Source of the DNA: Gonium pectorale
Lineage: Eukaryota > Chlorophyta > Chlorophyceae > Chlamydomonadales > Volvocaceae
Direction: 5' to 3'
DNA: 28,678 nucleotides
Assembly: GCA_001584585.1 (NCBI GenBank)
Contig: LSYV01000056.1
Span: 382,544 to 411,221 of the forward strand
In this document: one piece after another, positions 1 to 11,219 of the stretch
Layout of the letters: each line of letters begins with the position of its first letter
Numbering within the stretch: the stretch's first letter is position 1
The notes under the pieces: model-generated
Seen by the model: the letters and a program-made list of their open reading frames with translations, nothing else
Told to the model about the DNA's origin: nothing
The model's database searches: none
Translations under genes and position numbers: made by a program

Positions 1-48
1 AGGGGGGCTAGGGCCTCCCCCAAGCGGCCCGTCCCTGGCGGCGTGGCC

Positions 49-3000
49 TTATGGCTCATGGTCGGAGTCGTCGCACGTAAGGTCGCCGTAGCCCCTCCCG
101 GGCACGCCCCTCACGGCCTCCTGAAACCCCGTGCCGCCCGGCCCCCCCGCCCGTCCTACGCCTGCTAGCGAGGCGGCACTCACAGGAGCAGCTTGCTCAC
201 GGCCCTCCGCGGCAGCGTCAAGCCAGCCCCCGCCCCCGCGCCGGGCCCGGGCTTGTGCCCGCCGGGCTGCAGCTTGGCCAGCGCGTACAGCGTCGCCGTC
301 ACCCAGCTCAGACGCATCCGCGGGTTGCCCGACGCGTGGTGCGGCCCGCGGCCCACCGCCGCAGCGCCGCTGCCCCCGCTGCTCCCCGGCTGCGCCGCGC
401 CATGCGCCTCGTGCGCCCCGTCGTCGCGGTCGTGCTCCCGGCCGCTGGTGCTGGGCGTGTCATCCTCGGGTTTGGATTCCGGTGCGCCCTGCGGCCGCTC
501 CTCCCCGTCCCCGTCCGCGGAGAGCACCCGGCTGACCAGCAGTGCAACGGCGGGCGAGGAGCGCAGCCGCAGCCGGGCCATCACCACCAGCAGCCCCGCG
601 GCGGTCTGCGGGCCGGACGGCCGGGCCACGTCGAGGGGCAAGAGAGCTAGGTTACTGGCTGCAGCTCCTCTACCTCGTCAGGCGAACGTACGCACACTGC
701 TGGCCACACTGGCCCCTTGCGTCCCGCTGACACCGCATGACACCAACTCTGGCTCTGGGCACGGGCACGGGCTGGGGCCATACGGGGCGGCAGGAAGGCG
801 CCGGCAGGCCGGGCAGGCAGTCACGTGCTCACCTGTGGGTCGATGGCGTGCGGCTGCCGCAGCGCCGCCGTGAAGGCCGCCCGCAGCGAGGCCACCAGGT
901 AGTGCTGCTGGCGGGGCGGCAGGCGGGCGCGCCAGGCGGGGCCCACCTGGCGATACACCAGCTGCACGGGGGGAAGGGGAGGGACGGGGGGGGGGTGCGG
1001 CCGGGAAGGGGGTCTGAGGTCATGTGCTGGACGGGGACGCATACAGGGGGAGGGGGGACCTGTCAGCACACTCCCCATCCGGCAGCCAAGGCACTCGAGG
1101 GAGGGGGCGGCGCGACCCGTGCGGCGGATGCGGCGGAGCGGCCGCTGTGAGCCGTGCGGAGATAGCTGGAGGCTGCCGTGGGAGGCGCGAGTGTGACCCG
1201 TGGGAGGGCGGTAATGCGGGGGAAGGCGGGCAGAGGGGAATGGACGAAGGATCGGATCGGAGGGCCAGGGCTGCCACCGGCAGCGGCCAGGCCCCGCCGG
1301 ACCCGCACCCGCACCCTGCACCACACCGCCCGCCCGCCCCTGTCCCCCTCCCCCGCAATCTGGCTTTCGACCAGACCCGCCCGCCCTCCCGCCCGCCCAC
1401 TCACCCGCAGTAGCGCCAGTGCCGATACCGCGTTCATGCGGCTGCCCACCGCGCCGAGCAGCGGCAGCGCCAGCGGCCAGGGCACCGCCAGATCCGGCGC
1501 CGCCCTCGCCTCCTCTCTCCCCCGCCAGCCCGCCACGTGCCCTGGCCGCAGATCCGCCCTCTCCACCTCCTCCTCCGCTTCCTCCACCGCTGCCGCCGTC
1601 GCCCCGCCGTCCGCCGCGCCTTCCGGGCGCGGCTGCCGCGGCGGCCTGTGCAGCGGCTGCCGCAGCGGCGGTGGCGGCGGCGGGCAGAGGTGCGCGGCCA
1701 GCGTCCGGTTGGCCACGCGCAGGTCCGCCGGCCCCGGCTCCGCCACCGTGGAGAAGCGGCTGAGCGTCGCCACCGCCCACTCCAGCGCGGGGTCAAGAGG
1801 AGGCCCCACGCCCGGCGGCGGCAGCGGCGGCAGCACCGCGGGCGCCCACGCCGGCAGCTCCACCCCCGCGGCGCCGAACAGCAGTGGCACCGCCGTGGGT
1901 CCCCGCGCCGTCAGGGGCGGGCCCAGGAGGGGCACCGCCGTCGGGCTGGAGGGCAATGGCGAAGGGGCCTGCTGCGGGGAGAAGTCAGGGGCTTGCCACC
2001 CCTGCGGAAGCGCCGGCGGGCGGAGCTCCACGGGCGCCATGCGAGCCGCCGCCGCCATGCTAGCCAGCCCTGCCGCAGGCAACGGCCGTCCATCCTCACC
2101 GCTGGAGGACGGCGACAGTGAGTGCGCGAGTCTGGGCGAGGCGCCGGAGGCAGCGCCGCCGCCACCGCCGGTCCGCGGCGCCGCCAGCGGCGCCAGCGGC
2201 GACGCCGGCGCGACTGCGGCGGACAGGAGGCTCAGGAGCATGCCCGCCAGCGGCCGGCTGCCGGCAGTGGCCGGGGCGTCGGCCGCCTCCGCGGCCTCGC
2301 CGTCATACGGCCAGCTGGCGGCCGCCGCCGGCGCGGGCCGCGGCATCGTCGAGGCGTCGGGGAAGCGATCCAACGCCGCCAGCAGTTCCGCCGCCGACAT
2401 GCTGTTGGTGCCGCCGCCGCTGGCGGCGCCGGCGGACCCGCCCAGCCAGTGCCGTTGCATGAGCTCGGTAGCCGCGGCCGCCGCCGCCGCGACCGCCTCG
2501 CCGCCCCTCACCATCGCCGATGCCGGCGGTCCGGGGGCGCTGCTTCCTGGGCCTGGGCCGTCCGACGGGCGCCGGCGCGGCGGCGGCAGTTCGTGGCTGG
2601 CTATGGAGCGGATGAGCTCCTCCAGGGAGGTCTGGTACGCCGGGGTGGGCCCCGAGTCCGACGGTCCGACTCGAGCGGCAGCCTTGGCGGCTGCATCGGC
2701 GATTGGTTCCGATGGGTCAGCGACCCGCTGCTCCGTACGGTACGCGGAGACTGCTCTGTGGAGGGGGCTGCGGTCGGCTGCCTGCCTAGCAGCGCCGGGG
2801 AGCGACGCAGCTGACCCGAGGGCCGGTGAATCCTGCGTCCGGGTCAGGACCACAGGCGCCATGCCGTCCGGTGTAGCGGCTGCCGAGGACATGGGAGGCC
2901 CGCGACGCATCGACTGCTCGGGGCTGTCGTGGCCGACCCCGATGGCGCTGCTACTGCTGCTGGTGTCTGCATCCTGCGCTACTCCAAATGGAGGTAGCAC

Positions 3001-3318
3001 CGGTGCAAGGAGGTCCTCAAGGTTCGGTCCGCGCTGTCGCCGGCGCAAACCGGGGTGATGGCGTCCCCGCCCGGCGCCTGAGCTTGCACGATGGCCCGAT
3101 GGCGGATGCGGGCCAACGGCCGGCCGGGACGGGCGCACATGCAACGCCTCCATGTGTGCTCGGCTGGTGGAGGGGCCATCCGCGGCGTCGGCTGGCGCCG
3201 GCTGCAGCGTAGTAGTGGCTGAGGCCGCGACGACGCGTCGACTGTTTGAGCCGCCCACGGCCTGTCCAGACTGCAGCAATTCCCTACCATTCCTAAGCGT
3301 CCGCTCGAGGCACCACAT
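49..3318 (-). CDS. Uncharacterised Ala/Pro-rich protein with helical-repeat-like C-terminal half
   Basis: Proposed exons on the minus strand: 3318-1405, 961 to 833 or 825, 654-201 and 120-49, about 850 residues. The ATG at 3318 begins MWCLERTLRNGREL, basic and hydroxylated with few acids, compatible with an organelle presequence. Residues 40-500 are low-complexity Ala/Pro/Ser/Gly with a few helical islands (ELIRSIASHELPP near 236, SAAELLAALDRFPD near 306). From about 510 there are helix-pair-like segments such as LEWAVATLSRFST, ALPLLGAVGSRMNAVSALAL and SWVTATLYALAKL, resembling the alpha-solenoid repeats of algal OPR/RAP organelle RNA factors. No family domain is certain. Exon 1 to 2 joins in phase 0 (GTGAGT donor at 1404). 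The exon 2 to 3 join is unclear: the GTGAGC donor at 832 does not keep frame, while a GTGACT donor at 824 with the acceptor before 654 does. The last exon ends in a short acidic tail (DDSDHEP) and TAA at 49-51. It is divergent from the RAP-like gene. The reading frame is fairly sure, the function is not. Confidence 0.6.
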
Positions 3319-3942
3319 GGTTAACTGCACGGTCCAGTCGCAAAAGTCGCGTCGACCGTTCCTCGCATTGCCCCTACCCTATCCAGTTATGGGTATACTT
3401 CTTGTCATCCATTGTGACTGCAACAAAGCAGATGAATTACTGGACAAGAAGGAGGATGCAAGCAAGCCTCCACAACTTGCCGTACGACGTTGCTGTGCGG
3501 GGCTCGGCCGAGGCTGCGGCACGTCATGGCACCACGGAGCGAGCGCTAGGTAGGCTGACATTTCTGCTGGGGACCCCCGGCCAAACTTCACGTCTTTCGG
3601 CACGAGTTGGTCTCCGCTGCCGCTGCCGCTGAGGCGAGGCGAACATGAGGGGCGCTCTTCGTGTGCTGGCGTCGTCATGGGCAGGTGCGCCGTATAGTTG
3701 GGCAGGAGCCAGTGATGTCGGCTCATCACGGGGCCCCCCGGCCCTGCCGCGCAATCACGTTGGCATCTGATGGCTCTTTAACAATCCCTGGCCATGGATA
3801 CTTCCAATGTAGCGAATCTTTAGTCGCCCGGGAGCTCCTACTCCCGTTCCGGGATCATGTTTTTTTGCGGAACACCACGTCTGCCGCGCGCCTGCTTTCT
3901 GCCACAGGTGCTGCAGAGCTGGGCAGCAAGCAGGGCGCTAAG
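3319..3942. promoter_or_regulatory. Divergent intergenic (putative bidirectional promoter) region
   Basis: About 620 bases separate the start codons of the minus-strand repeat protein and the plus-strand RAP-like gene. GC is lower than in the flanking coding sequence. A TATA-like GGGTATACTT lies near 3391. No convincing conserved gene is encoded, but an open frame in phase with the plus-strand gene extends upstream to 3661, so part of this region could be 5' UTR or extra N-terminal coding sequence. Promoter function is inferred from the head-to-head layout. Confidence 0.4.
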
Positions 3943-6540
3943 ATGGTTGCCGAGGCAGCCACCAGGTGCGCAGGAGTGATTCGCGCGTGCGCACGTCGGG
4001 GATTATGTGCTCGGTGCCTGGACGCGCGGAGCTCCGCTCAGCTCAATTGCAGTTCATCTGGTAGAGTGCACAGCACGCATATCGCCCGCAGGCTCGGGCG
4101 GACTGGCCCGTCCCGACTCCTCGCCGCTTTCACCACCCCCACCCCCATACCCCGTTACGCAAACTCTCCCCTCCCTCCCTCCATCGACCCCCGAAGGTCG
4201 TTCGCGGCCGCCGCGGCTCCGGCGCTGTCGGTGTCGGGCGTCAGCGGCGACGCTGCGGGCGTCCTGTCGGCCGTGGAGGCGCTGGTGGCCCGCGACGGCC
4301 CCGCCGGCCCTCAGGTGCGCCGCACCCAACCCAGCAGCCCTCCCTGTCTACACACAGTCCACCTCCCCAGCATAAGTGGATTCCCCCTGGAGCGCTGGGA
4401 GGGAGAGGAGAGCCCTTGTTTGGAGGCCGGGCACCCCCGGGTCCACAGCCTCGGGCGCACTCGCGGAGGCAGTGCCGTGTGCCACGCCCCACGAATCCCG
4501 TCTGTGTCCCCAGTGTGCAAGGCGGGGGCCGGGGGCTGGGCTATGGGCTGGCGCCAGCTGGGCCTAGCTAGCTCGCTCGCGAGTTCGTGCGTGGCGCGGA
4601 CTCCCCCGCCCTTCCCCACCATCTCGCCCGCGAGCCCCGGACTGACAGATGGGCGCCGCGCTCAAGCAGGCGAACTGCTTTCGCGCCTGGGTTGCCACGA
4701 GTCGGCGCCTCAGTCGGTGATGCCTGTGGTTTTTGTGACCCTGCGGGTCCCCGGCAGTGAACTGAAGCCCGGCAACCCCGGCCCCCACCCGGCCCCACCC
4801 AACAGGACGTATCGGACGCCGCCGTGGCGCTGGCCTACCTGGGCGCCCGCGGCAACCGCAGGTGGGTGGGTGGGTGGGTGGGTGGGTGGGTGGGTGGGTG
4901 GTGGAGCTTGGCGTCGGGTGTGTGCTCACATACGTACAGAACCGCGCATTCGGATCTGGGCAGACATACCGCCCGACCAACCTCCGGTCGAGCGGCGTGC
5001 CGGCCCCCAGCTGCCCGGTGTGCCCCAGTACCCACGGATTGAACAGTCCCCTCTCCCACTCGATCGATGCACGGTGCGGTCGACGAGGTCGGGAATCGGC
5101 CTGGTCCCCAGACGGGAAGATGCTGCCAGGTGCCAGACCACGCTCATCAAGCTCATGCCCCCCTTCCCCTTCCCCCTCCTGCCCCCCCCTCCTCCTCTCC
5201 ACCCAGGCTGTGGGGCCAGGTGCTGGAGAAGGCCGCTGCGGTGGGTCCCTCGCTGGACGGCCCGGCGCTGGCCAACCTGTCGTGGGCGCTGTCCGCCGCC
5301 AACGTCAACCACGGCCGCACCGTGGCGGAGCTGGCGGGCCCCGCCGCCGCCGCCCTCAAGAAGCTCAGCCCCTCGCAGGTGCGTGGGCGGAGTGGCGGAG
5401 CAGGGCGGGGAGGGGAGGGGAGGGGAGGAGGCCCTGTTTGTGCGAGTGCGTTCGTGTGCGTGTGGGCGCATGCGGGTTGTAATGAGGGTGGGCGGGTGGG
5501 GCGGCGTGTAGGTGAGCCCGGGTGGGGGCGGGGGGGGGGTGAGCCGGGGCGGGGGCCACTGCATTCGGGGCATTCGGGGCGCAGTTGCGTGGAGGGCGTG
5601 ACGATGAGAACAGGAGGATGTGAGTGGACGGGAGGGAGAGGGGGGTTATGTGTGCACATGGGGGAGTTCTGAAACCTGTGTGGATGTTTGCGTTCGACGA
5701 GCTCCTTGTTCGGCCTCGCCGATGTGAGCCCCCTCTGCTGCCGTGCCCAACGCTCGCACCGGCCGGTCCCCCGTTGCCGTACCCGTCCCGCACAGCTGTC
5801 GTACATTGTGGAGGCCCTTGGCAAGAGCGGCGCCGCCGATGTGGAGCTGTTCTCCGCCGTGGCCGACGTCGCGGAGGCCCGTGCGGCGGAGCTCAAGTCC
5901 GCCGACTGGGCGCGCCTGCTGTGGGGCTTCGGCGCCGCCGGCGTGCAGGTGCGGACCGCCGGGGGGGAGGGGGGGAGGGGTGCTACCGGCTGTGGCTGCG
6001 CCTGCGGGGGGCCGGGGTTGTGCGGGGAGCTGAGTGGCGGCTGTGGGGGCCGACCGGCGTGTGACTGCGCAGCTGTGTGGGTGAAGGGTGCCTGCAGGGG
6101 CGGTTGAGGGCGCTGGGGAGGGTAGGCGGGTGGATGGTGGCCGCTCCGTGCGGCCGGCACGCCTCTGCATGCTGCCAGGGGCCGGATAGGGACCCGGCGG
6201 CGTCTTTTTTTGGGGGGGGGTACTTTTTGGTGGGGGTAACCTTTTGCCCCAAGAACCACTTGGTACCTTGGGCGACCATGAGTGGTGTCCACCGGCCGAA
6301 GGCTGCCGTTCCCCGAACGGTTGGGGGGGGGAGGTTCCGGGGAGCCGTCCAGGAGCTGATGCTCGGTCGGCGGTGGCTTCCAGGCCCCACCCCACCCAGG
6401 CAGCGCTGTACGCTGCACGGCCATCTGCGCCTGCGGGCTGAGCTGCTGCCTGGGTCGGGCTTGGAAGCAGCCGCCTGCTGAGCATCAGCCCGGACGGCCC
6501 CTTGGGACATTCCGGGGCAACACCAGCAGTGCTACACGTA

Positions 6541-6579
<39 letters not shown>

Positions 6580-9500
6580 GGCTGGTCACGTTGGTGCGCC
6601 TGTGTGGTTTGCGAGAGGCGCCCTCCAGGTGCTGCCTGCCCGTCCAGCATCCCGGGCAGCGCCCCAGCCAGCACGCTTGCGGTGGTCGCCTCTATCCACC
6701 ACCATCCATCACGTCCCGTCCCGTCCCTCCCCTTCGCCGCCGCCCACCCCCCTGGCCCACCGGGCCGGGGGAGGTTGCGCCGTTTGGCATGCTGCTGCTG
6801 GCGACCAGTGTCATGACCACCGTGGTCCTCGCTCTGCACCGCACCGCACCGCGCACGTTCCCGTTCCCAACGCACGCACGCACCCGCTTCCCTCCCCCTG
6901 CGTCGCTCCCTCCCCCAGGACCCCAAGCTGATCAAGTCCGCCTCCGCCGCTCTGGCCAAGGCGGGCGACCTGGGCGGCCGCGAGGCGGCGCAGGCGCTGT
7001 GGGGGCTGGCGGCGCTGGGCCGCGTGCCCGAGGCCGGTCTGGCCAGTGCGCTGGGCAAGGTGCGGTTGCCGGGACTGGGCGAGTCGGTTGGGGGGTTGAA
7101 GGAGAAGTGCGAGGAGCGTTGATACCCGAGGAGTTTGCTGTTGGGGGGACGAGGGGGGACAGGGGAGTAGGGACAGGGTGTATGTGCTTCAGCTGTAATC
7201 AGTAACATTAGGAGGAATGGTGTTTGTCAAGGCGCATGTGACGGGGTAATGAAGGCCGGAAGGGTGCTTGTTACACCACGATGAACACGGCGTGAAATAC
7301 GTGGGGATCGCTACAATTCATGTCGATCGTGCTCTGGAAGCAGTGGTGGCCATGGGAGGGGGATGGCGGACGGAGACCGGGAGCGGAGCGGGTCCTGGTG
7401 GGGGGGCGGGATGCCCGCTCCCGCCTGCACCCAGCCGCTGAAACCAGCGGGACATCCGCCCCCCGCCCACCCGCGCCGCCGCATACGGACGGACGGTCCT
7501 ACGCCGCCACCCGCCACTGCCCGCGCAGCCTACCGGGTGGCGGGGCCGGCGGCGGGGTCCCCACTGGACCCCGTGTGTCCCATCTCACACCTCGCCGCCG
7601 ACGCGTCTGCCGATGCCGCCCACCCCACCCACCCCCAGGCCCTGAAGGCCGGCGTGGAGGCCCCCGCTGACGCGGCCGCCGCCGCCTGGGCGCTGGCCAC
7701 GCTGGGCGTGCGCCCCGACTCGGGCGTCGCCAAGGCGCTGGGCGACAAGGCCAAGGTAAGGGTTGGCATGTCTCTGGTCGGATGCGTGTGACGTGCGTGG
7801 TACGTGGTGCGTGCGGCGGGCTGGGCGTGACGTGTCATAGCTGAGGAGCCACGTGGGTGGGCCATCGTGGGGCCGGAAGGAGGCATAGGCCGCCAGAGAC
7901 CGAGCGATAGTGGCCGGCCGCCGAACCCATCCGGCCTCCCCTCCACGAATTGAGCACCTCCTCCCTCCCCCCTTGGAGAGAGGGAGAGAGGGGAGACAGT
8001 TGCTGGACGCCGACCCCGTCCTCAAACCTGGCTTGTCAACCCCTCCCCCTCCCCCACACGCACCCCCCGCCCTTCCGCATGTAGGCCGGCGCCGCCGACC
8101 TGAGCGCCGCGCAGGCCGCGCAGGGCGGCTGGGGCCTGGCCTCCCTGGGCGACAAGGACGGAGCCACCGCGCTGCTGGGCGCCGCCGCTGCTGCCGTCGC
8201 CAAGGTGGGGTCGCAGGCGGGTGATGTACGACACACAGGGCAGCGAGTATCCGGCTACAGCTCGGACCCTGGGTGCGGGTGCGTCTGGTGGTTGCTTCAT
8301 GCCAACCATGCGTACCAGCGCACAAGCGCCTCGCGTTCACCAACCCTTTCCCCCATCCCGCCCGTCCCCACCTCGCCGCCCCCCCCCCCAGGACCCCACC
8401 GCCCTGAGCCCCTCGGGTCTGGCGCTGCTGCACGCGGGCGCCGTGGCCGCCGGCGGCGCGGGCCTGCCCGCCGCGGTGGCGGACTTTGCTGCCAAGGGCT
8501 TTGGCCTGGCGGTGGAGCACGCCCGCCACGTGCGCGGCTCGGCCGCCGCCGCCTTCCACGCCGAGCTGGCCGAGGCGGTCGCGTACGCCAGCGGCGCCAG
8601 GTGCGGGCGGCGGGGACGGGGGGAGGCGCGAGGGGGGGGGGTGCAGATGTAGGGTGGCTCGGTTGGTGGGGCGCGGCAGGGGCAGGGTTGGAGGGGCGGG
8701 GTGCCCTGCGGCAGCGCAGCGGAGGTGATGTTTAGGTGGTTTCTGTGTCGTTGTGGCGGGACGTTGGTGGGCGGGCGGCTGCACACGGGGCCAGGAGGTC
8801 ACGGTCGCCGGGCAGGAGCAGAGCTGGGGGGCCGCATTGCCCTGGCGAGAGAGCGACTGAAACCCGTCCAGAGGGTCTCCGGACTGAGGATACGGGCTCC
8901 ACACCTCGGCCCCTTGCGGCCGCCCCTCCCCTCGATTCCCCCCAGGCACCGCCCCGACGTTGCCGCCAAGGTGGCGTCCTTCTCCTCGGCCGCCCCGGAC
9001 GGATCCTCGCTGGACATCGTGGTGCCGCTGGACGGCGCCGCCAAGCTGGCCATCATTGGGGTGGAGGCCGAGCTGCTGGGCAGCGGCGGAGCGGTGAGGA
9101 GGCGGGCGGTAGGGCGGGTGGGGGGACGGCCGAGCGCCACAAGGGGGGGATTGAAGGGCTGGCGGGTGGAGGGACTTGTTCGGGGGCGCGGCTCGGACGT
9201 GTCTATCACGTCTCCAGCACGTCTGTCGGGGGTTACGGCTTGTGCCTCGGAACCCCTGCTTGGACCTCCTCTCCGCCTCCCGCCGTCTCCCACGCTTGCT
9301 ACCGAACGTACCCACAACCGCACCCCTCCCCACCCCGTGTCCCCCCCACCCCCCAACCCCCGGTTGCGCAGGTCCTGGGCGGCTCCCAGGCCGTGGCCCG
9401 CGTGCGCGAGGCGCAGGGCTACAAGGTGGTGCTGGTGCCGCAGGGCGGCGACTGGCCCAGCGGCGGCGCCGTCAAGGCGCGCGCGCAGGCGGTGCTGGCG

Positions 9501-9811
9501 GCCGTCAAGAAGGCGGGCCTGGGCGCCGTGTGAGTGGGGGGACCGGGGGGTGTGGGGGGGGGCCAGGCAGGGGTGAGGGGGCTCTCAGATTCCCAGGGTG
9601 GGGAGGAGATGCTGGGGCGGTCAGGCTAAACCTTGGGCTTGTTGGCCCCTACGCAACTCCTCTACGGTCAGCGAGGAGGCAGAGGTGGTGCTGTTCTCCC
9701 GCGAGGGGGCGCAGGTGATGGCCCCGTTGATTTCTGTCGGCCCCGGAATGGAACGTACGCTCAACCGCTGCCGTAATGTTGTACAACCACCCCTGCCGTA
9801 CGCAGGGCTGA
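3943..9811 (+). CDS. Helical-repeat protein with C-terminal RAP-like domain (probable organelle RNA factor)
   Basis: Exons: 3943-3965, 4197-4314, 4806-4861, 5207-5378, 5796-5948, 6919-7059, 7639-7755, 8085-8204, 8392-8600, 8946-9093, 9372-9529, 9672-9714 and 9806-9811, giving about 487 residues. From 4197 to 9714 every junction keeps phase. The first intron has an AG/GTGCGC donor and a long pyrimidine tract; reading through it also stays open and would add 77 residues, so the N-terminus is uncertain. Residues 65-310 carry repeats of 39-51 residues with a Trp/Leu core: LANLSWALSAANVN, ARLLWGFGAAGVQ, AQALWGLAALGRV, AAAAWALATLGV, AAQGGWGLASLGD. These resemble the solenoid repeats of algal RAP-domain proteins. 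Residues 388-460 look like a divergent RAP domain (SLDIVVPLDGAAKLAIIGVE, then QAVARVREAQGYKVVLVP and a GGDW). RAP proteins act in chloroplast or mitochondrial RNA metabolism; targeting here is inferred from the short Ala/Arg/Ser-rich start. In the phase-consistent model the last exon stops at 9811. Another reading ends at 9833 but needs a different splice. Confidence 0.72.
4861..4904 (+). repeat. (TGGG)n microsatellite overlapping a splice donor, G-quadruplex-prone
   Basis: About nine consecutive GGG tracts separated by single T residues begin at the last base of a RAP-like gene exon. The GT donor of that exon (4862-4863) is the first GT of the repeat. Four G3 tracts with one-base loops is the classic pattern for a very stable intramolecular G-quadruplex, here on the sense strand and so in the pre-mRNA. 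Confidence 0.9.
6206..6335. repeat. Homopolymer-rich segment in intron of RAP-like gene
   Basis: Inside the 970-base intron 5949-6918 there are successive runs of T then G (seven T plus nine G, five T plus a G-rich stretch, four T plus GCCCC), followed by a GGTACC site and another G run. The units look like imperfect copies of one another. No coding potential or terminal repeats were seen. It could be a decayed insertion or simple slippage. Confidence 0.3.
6541..6574 (+). repeat. (TGGC)8 microsatellite in intron
   Basis: Eight perfect copies of TGGC followed by TGG, in the large intron of the RAP-like gene. Its open translation (a repeating WLAG pattern) comes from the repeat and is not a protein. 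Confidence 0.9.
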
Positions 9812-9833
9812 CAAGCTGGCCAAGGAGCTGTGA

Positions 9834-11219
9834 AGGTGCTGAGCGGGACGAGGCCCGCAAGGCCCCCCATCCCCACCCGTTGCCCACCCACTCCCTCCCG
9901 GCCCGCTAGCGAGCCGAGGTGCGGGATGGGTGTGACCAGGAGATGAGCGAGAGGGGCGGAGCGGAGGGCGGCGCAAGGGCGGCGCGGGCGCCGCCCCACA
10001 GCCCCCACCTAGCTTAACAGCATGGGACAGCGATTGAGACTCCGAGAGCCTGCGCCCGCGCTGATTAGAGTGGCGCGTGCATGTGCTCTACCGCTTCTGG
10101 CTGGCTTGTTTGAAAATGATTGCGTGTTATTGGGTGGCGCACGCGCAGGCGTGCTCCCGTCCCGTCCAAGTGGAGTGCCGGGTTGGGTCGGTCGGGGAGT
10201 TTGTTTTGAATGTGCGTGTGTTACGGACTCCGGCCGGAGGTGGGGGTGGCCGGTGCACACGGTGCCCCCTGCGAGGCGTGTCGACGGACGCGTGTGTGGC
10301 ATCTGGAGGGGCCGTGCGATACGGACTGCGTGCCACACGCCCACCCCCCATGGAAGGCATGTAGCGGCTGCCAGCGGAATGGGCGAGGTGCGAGGGCGGC
10401 AATCTCTAACCCTCTGCAACAAACGTCGTTTGTGTACGACACAGGGTCGCGTCCGGTTCGCGCATCCGCCGGCTGCCTGCCGTGAGCACCCCACACGGCG
10501 CCGCCCGCGGTGCATCCAGTCGTGCGTCCAGCGCCCCCCCCACTTCGCAGCCCCGCCGCCCCACCGGCGGCGTCACAATAGTGGACCCGAGTAACCAGGC
10601 AGCCGTCACGGCCTCGCCAACCTCTGAATGCCAGCTCGAGCGACGGGCGGTCAGCAGTTGCTGCGGGCCCACCGGCTTCAAACGGCAGGTCTGTCTGCAT
10701 GCCGCTGGCGGGCCGTCGCCACTCGCCAGCCACCTCCGTGCGGCCACCCGGGCACCCCGGCCTGCCCAGTGCGGGCGGGCGGGCGCCACCACCGGTCCTG
10801 CCCCTACCACCTTGACCGGTCAGGGCCCGCGCCGCCACCACGGCGCTGTGCGCCACACAAGCAGCACGCGTGGACAACTTGAAACCCAGGCAGCCCGCGG
10901 GGCGCTGTGCGCATGCGCTGCGGCCCCCGGGGGGGGGGGGGCGAGCAACGCCCCCGGAGGTCCACCTCCCACCCCATGCACATCACTCCGCACCCGGCAC
11001 GGGACGGCATTCAAGCCCTCCTGGACCCAGAACCCCACCCCATCGCCACCCCACGAGACGGGCGATTGCTGCTGGCGCCCAGCCCGGTCCTTCCAAATGG
11101 TGTTCCTCAAACCCATCCCCCGGTGCCATCCAATGCAATACCCCAGGGGGCATTTTTGCGTTTCACGCGTTCCGACCCGTGTCCATTCTTCACAAACCTC
11201 CACGGCGGGGGGGGGAGCT
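9834..11219. other. Convergent intergenic region (3' UTRs of RAP-like and GT61 genes)
   Basis: About 1.4 kb between two convergent stop codons. It should hold both 3' untranslated regions and termination sites. Reading the sequence I saw no TGTAA (the usual chlorophycean polyadenylation signal) on either strand here. A run of 13 G residues lies at 10929-10941. Long open frames cross the region on both strands, but they lack family similarity and reflect low stop density in GC-rich DNA. Confidence 0.5.

Noticed and set aside
1178..3058. Plus-strand open frame of 626 codons
   Set aside because: Antisense to the large minus-strand exon. Rich in Arg/Ala/Pro/Gly with no motif, as expected opposite GC-rich coding sequence.
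7585..9333. Minus-strand open frame of about 580 codons
   Set aside because: Covers several exons and introns of the RAP-like gene on the opposite strand. The translation of intron pyrimidine tracts is visible, so it is a shadow.
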